In this document: positions 6,601-7,833 of the stretch, piece by piece
Position numbering within the stretch: position 1 is the first letter of the stretch
Layout: each line of letters starts with the position of its first letter
From: Gemmatimonadota bacterium
GTDB lineage: Bacteria > Gemmatimonadota > Gemmatimonadetes > Longimicrobiales > Gaopeijiaceae
Assembly: GCA_015492755.1 (NCBI GenBank)
Contig: WGEM01000169.1
Span: 1-7,833, forward strand
DNA: 7,833 nucleotides
Direction of reading: 5' to 3'
Notes under the pieces: generated by a model
The model's database searches: none
Seen by the model: the letters and a program-made list of their open reading frames with translations, nothing else
Told to the model about the DNA's origin: nothing
Made by a program: the position numbers and the translations under genes

Positions 6601-7833
6601 GGTGCCTGGGAGTGCGTGCGGCGGCATTTCCGCGAGAAGGGCAAGGACATCCAGAGCGAGCCCTTCACGGTGGCCGGGATCGGGGACATGAGCGGCGACG
6701 TGTTCGGGAACGGGATGCTGCTCTCCCGACAGATCCGTCTCATCGCCGCCTTCGATCATCGCCACGTCTTCATCGATCCAGACCCGGATCCGGAGCGTTC
6801 GTACGAGGAGCGGAAGCGGCTCTTCGAAATGGGCCGCTCGAGCTGGGACGACTACGACCGCTCCGCTCTGAGTGAGGGCGGCATGATCGTGCCCCGGGGC
6901 GCCAAGGAGGTGGAGCTCACCCCGCAGGCCCGGCGCGCGCTGGGGCTGGACTCCGACGATGACGCCCCCATGGACGGGGAGACGCTCATCCGGGCGGTCC
7001 TCCGCGCGCCGGTGGAGCTACTCTGGAACGGCGGAATCGGGACGTATGTGAAGGCGGACTTCGAGATCCACGCGGATGCGGGTGACCCCTCCAACGACGC
7101 GGTGCGGGTGAACGCCACGGAGCTCCGCTGCGAGGTGGTGGGCGAAGGAGGGAACCTGGGATTCACGCAGCGTGCCCGCATCCAGTTCGCGCTCAGGGGC
7201 GGGCGCATCAACACCGACGCGCTGGACAACTCCGCCGGCGTGGACATGTCGGACCACGAAGTGAACCTGAAGATCCTGCTCCAGCCGGCGGTGGGATCCA
7301 GCATGACCTTCGAGGAGCGCAATGAACTCCTGGAAGAGCTGACCGACGCGGTGGCGGAGCTGGTGCTGGACAACAACCGTTCGCAGAGCCTCGCCGTATC
7401 GCTGGACGAGGTGCGGGCCACCGAGGCGTTGGACGACTTCCGCGACCTCATGTTCGCGCTGGAGAAGGCCGGCGAGCTGGATCGGGCATCGGAGTTCCTG
7501 CCCACGCTGGATGTGCTGGAAGAGCGGAGGGAGGCGGGCCGATCACTGGTGCGTCCGGAGCTCTGCGTGCTCCTGGCGTACGCCAAGCTCTCCCTCAAGA
7601 AACATCTGCTGGAGAGCGCCCTCCCCGACGATCCGGTGACGGAGAGCTACCTGCTGGGCTACTTCCCGCCGGCGGCGCTGGTGGCGGCCGGCCACGAGCA
7701 TCTGGAGCGACACCGGCTGCGGCGTGAGATCATCGCCAGCCAGCTCACCAACGATCTGGTGGATCTCATGGGGGCGGCGTTCCTGAACCGCGTCATGCGC
7801 GACACGGGGGAGTCGCCGGAGTCGGTGGTGCGC
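3685..7833 (+). CDS. gdhB: Large NAD-specific glutamate dehydrogenase (3' end beyond window)
   Basis: This is the first 1383 residues of the 180 kDa-class enzyme, usually about 1600 residues, so roughly 200-270 are missing. It oxidatively deaminates glutamate to 2-oxoglutarate and ammonia with NAD, mainly in amino-acid catabolism, in the cytoplasm. The regulatory N-terminal half shows family landmarks: EIGEIQDFLRWL (218-229), STVHRRARMDYIGVK near 304-319 and VVGEHRFVGLFTS (327-339). The catalytic part includes GGIRWSDRPDDFRTEVLGL (831-849), VKNAVIVPGGSKGGF (855-869) with the conserved lysine K866, and DKGTATFSDIAN. The glycine-rich AGIGDMSGDVFGNGM (997-1011), presumed to contact the nucleotide, follows, then LLWNGGIGTYVKA near 1112-1124 and GEGGNLGFTQRARIQFA from 1153. 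RPELCVLLAYAKL follows at about 1290. The start is ATG 3685: an in-frame TAG lies at 3667 and no other start falls between. No Shine-Dalgarno sits at normal distance. It may be monocistronic or follow the zinc-ribbon gene. Confidence 0.96.
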   Translation, partial: MTQRASGVADVAFDPAHLNEEVRSLVQDRAGEDAAVLADLFLRKAPPKLLQARSPHELAGAILGAYRFLRGTRGDRVDAMVVNPGPENEGWSAPVTVLRSNVSERPFIVDTIREYLHAEGLVIQGMVYPQLGVVRDDEGAFVRVTPPGEAGQRESLVHAEVNRVDDPERLAKLEAGLASRLQDVVRATDDFGAMIDAVNRVVAELAERGRNLPERTDEIGEIQDFLRWLRDGALVFLGYRAYDLVETDDGRRAIVVEPGSGLGILRNEGESRFATPVPLEELPDEVRELAEHGPLLIINKTNAESTVHRRARMDYIGVKKLGPGGEVVGEHRFVGLFTSRAYAEDAAQIPILRRKLARILEEAGVAEGSHDYKEIITIFNSLPKEELFLASMEEIQEDIQAVLTSYHSADVRVSLREDPLKRGIAVMVILPKDRFSGEVRRAIEAALVEELHGEVLNYHLALGEGDQARLHFYIGAKSDRLKALEEEHFERIVAQIIRTWEDRLRDGLEQVLDASDRAAELADRYGAAFTGEYKAATDPMIAVADVLRLEAMAEEDRPVAISFANRAPDVHVAGVADATELKVYLRGESLVLSDFMPILENTGLRVVAAKPFELNGDVDATIYVFAVQNAEGVRLDVDACGDRLAETILAVKHGEAMNDGLNALVVTAGLRWREVDVLRAYTGYAFQTGAVPSRLSIPSALVRYPGIANELFELFRVRFDPETGQEPAQREQTAADIRTLFHASLREVSALADDRALRRLEELISATVRTNYYRHGGASPTFLSGGVPYISFKFECARAEVLRRSGLVNEVWVHSARMEGVHLRGAKVARGGIRWSDRPDDFRTEVLGLVKTQVVKNAVIVPGGSKGGFITRRAPADPEERFEEGKRQYQTLMRGLLDITDNLVDGRVVTPRGVVALDDPDPYLVVAADKGTATFSDIANAIAEEYGFWLGDAFASGGSHGYDHKEVGITARGAWECVRRHFREKGKDIQSEPFTVAGIGDMSGDVFGNGMLLSRQIRLIAAFDHRHVFIDPDPDPERSYEERKRLFEMGRSSWDDYDRSALSEGGMIVPRGAKEVELTPQARRALGLDSDDDAPMDGETLIRAVLRAPVELLWNGGIGTYVKADFEIHADAGDPSNDAVRVNATELRCEVVGEGGNLGFTQRARIQFALRGGRINTDALDNSAGVDMSDHEVNLKILLQPAVGSSMTFEERNELLEELTDAVAELVLDNNRSQSLAVSLDEVRATEALDDFRDLMFALEKAGELDRASEFLPTLDVLEERREAGRSLVRPELCVLLAYAKLSLKKHLLESALPDDPVTESYLLGYFPPAALVAAGHEHLERHRLRREIIASQLTNDLVDLMGAAFLNRVMRDTGESPESVVR

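Noticed and set aside
1..7833. Mobile elements, CRISPR arrays, tRNA or rRNA genes
   Set aside because: I found no terminal inverted repeats, spaced direct repeats, transposase motifs or RNA gene signatures on either strand. The genes are ordinary chromosomal types with uniform composition.

Overview
The window is GC-rich bacterial chromosome with four protein-coding genes packed around two short intergenic gaps. High GC, third-position G/C bias, a 180 kDa-class NAD-dependent glutamate dehydrogenase and a YhaON-type nuclease/ATPase pair suggest an aerobic, free-living, high-GC bacterium. Gemmatimonadota or a similar lineage is plausible, but the sequence alone does not prove taxonomy. I see no mobile element, CRISPR array, tRNA or rRNA.

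Layout: (1) Positions 1-2860 on the minus strand hold a two-gene operon. A 419-residue calcineurin-like metallophosphoesterase of the SbcD/YhaO kind (2860 to 1601) is followed, with a 4-base GTGA overlap, by a large AAA/SMC-like ATPase of the SbcC/Rad50/YhaN kind (from 1604, running off the left edge). Together they would form a DNA-end processing complex. The ATPase has two predicted membrane helices inside its coiled-coil region, so the complex may be membrane-tethered. (2) Positions 2861-2931 are a 71-base divergent promoter region. (3) Positions 2932-3582 on the plus strand encode an unrecognised 216-residue protein with an N-terminal four-cysteine zinc ribbon, three membrane helices and a small C-terminal domain predicted to lie outside the cytoplasm. 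(4) Positions 3583-3684 are a leader region containing a ten-codon arginine-rich mini-ORF and a hairpin. (5) From 3685 to the right edge is the first 1383 codons of a large NAD-glutamate dehydrogenase, which converts glutamate to 2-oxoglutarate and ammonia.

The first genes of the two divergent transcripts lack a Shine-Dalgarno sequence and have a TAnnnT -10-like hexamer 5-6 bases before the ATG, which suggests leaderless mRNAs. The second gene of the minus-strand operon has a strong Shine-Dalgarno. No wholly new system is evident. The points most worth a second look are the membrane-anchored ATPase, the divergent zinc-ribbon membrane protein, and the leader of the glutamate dehydrogenase gene.
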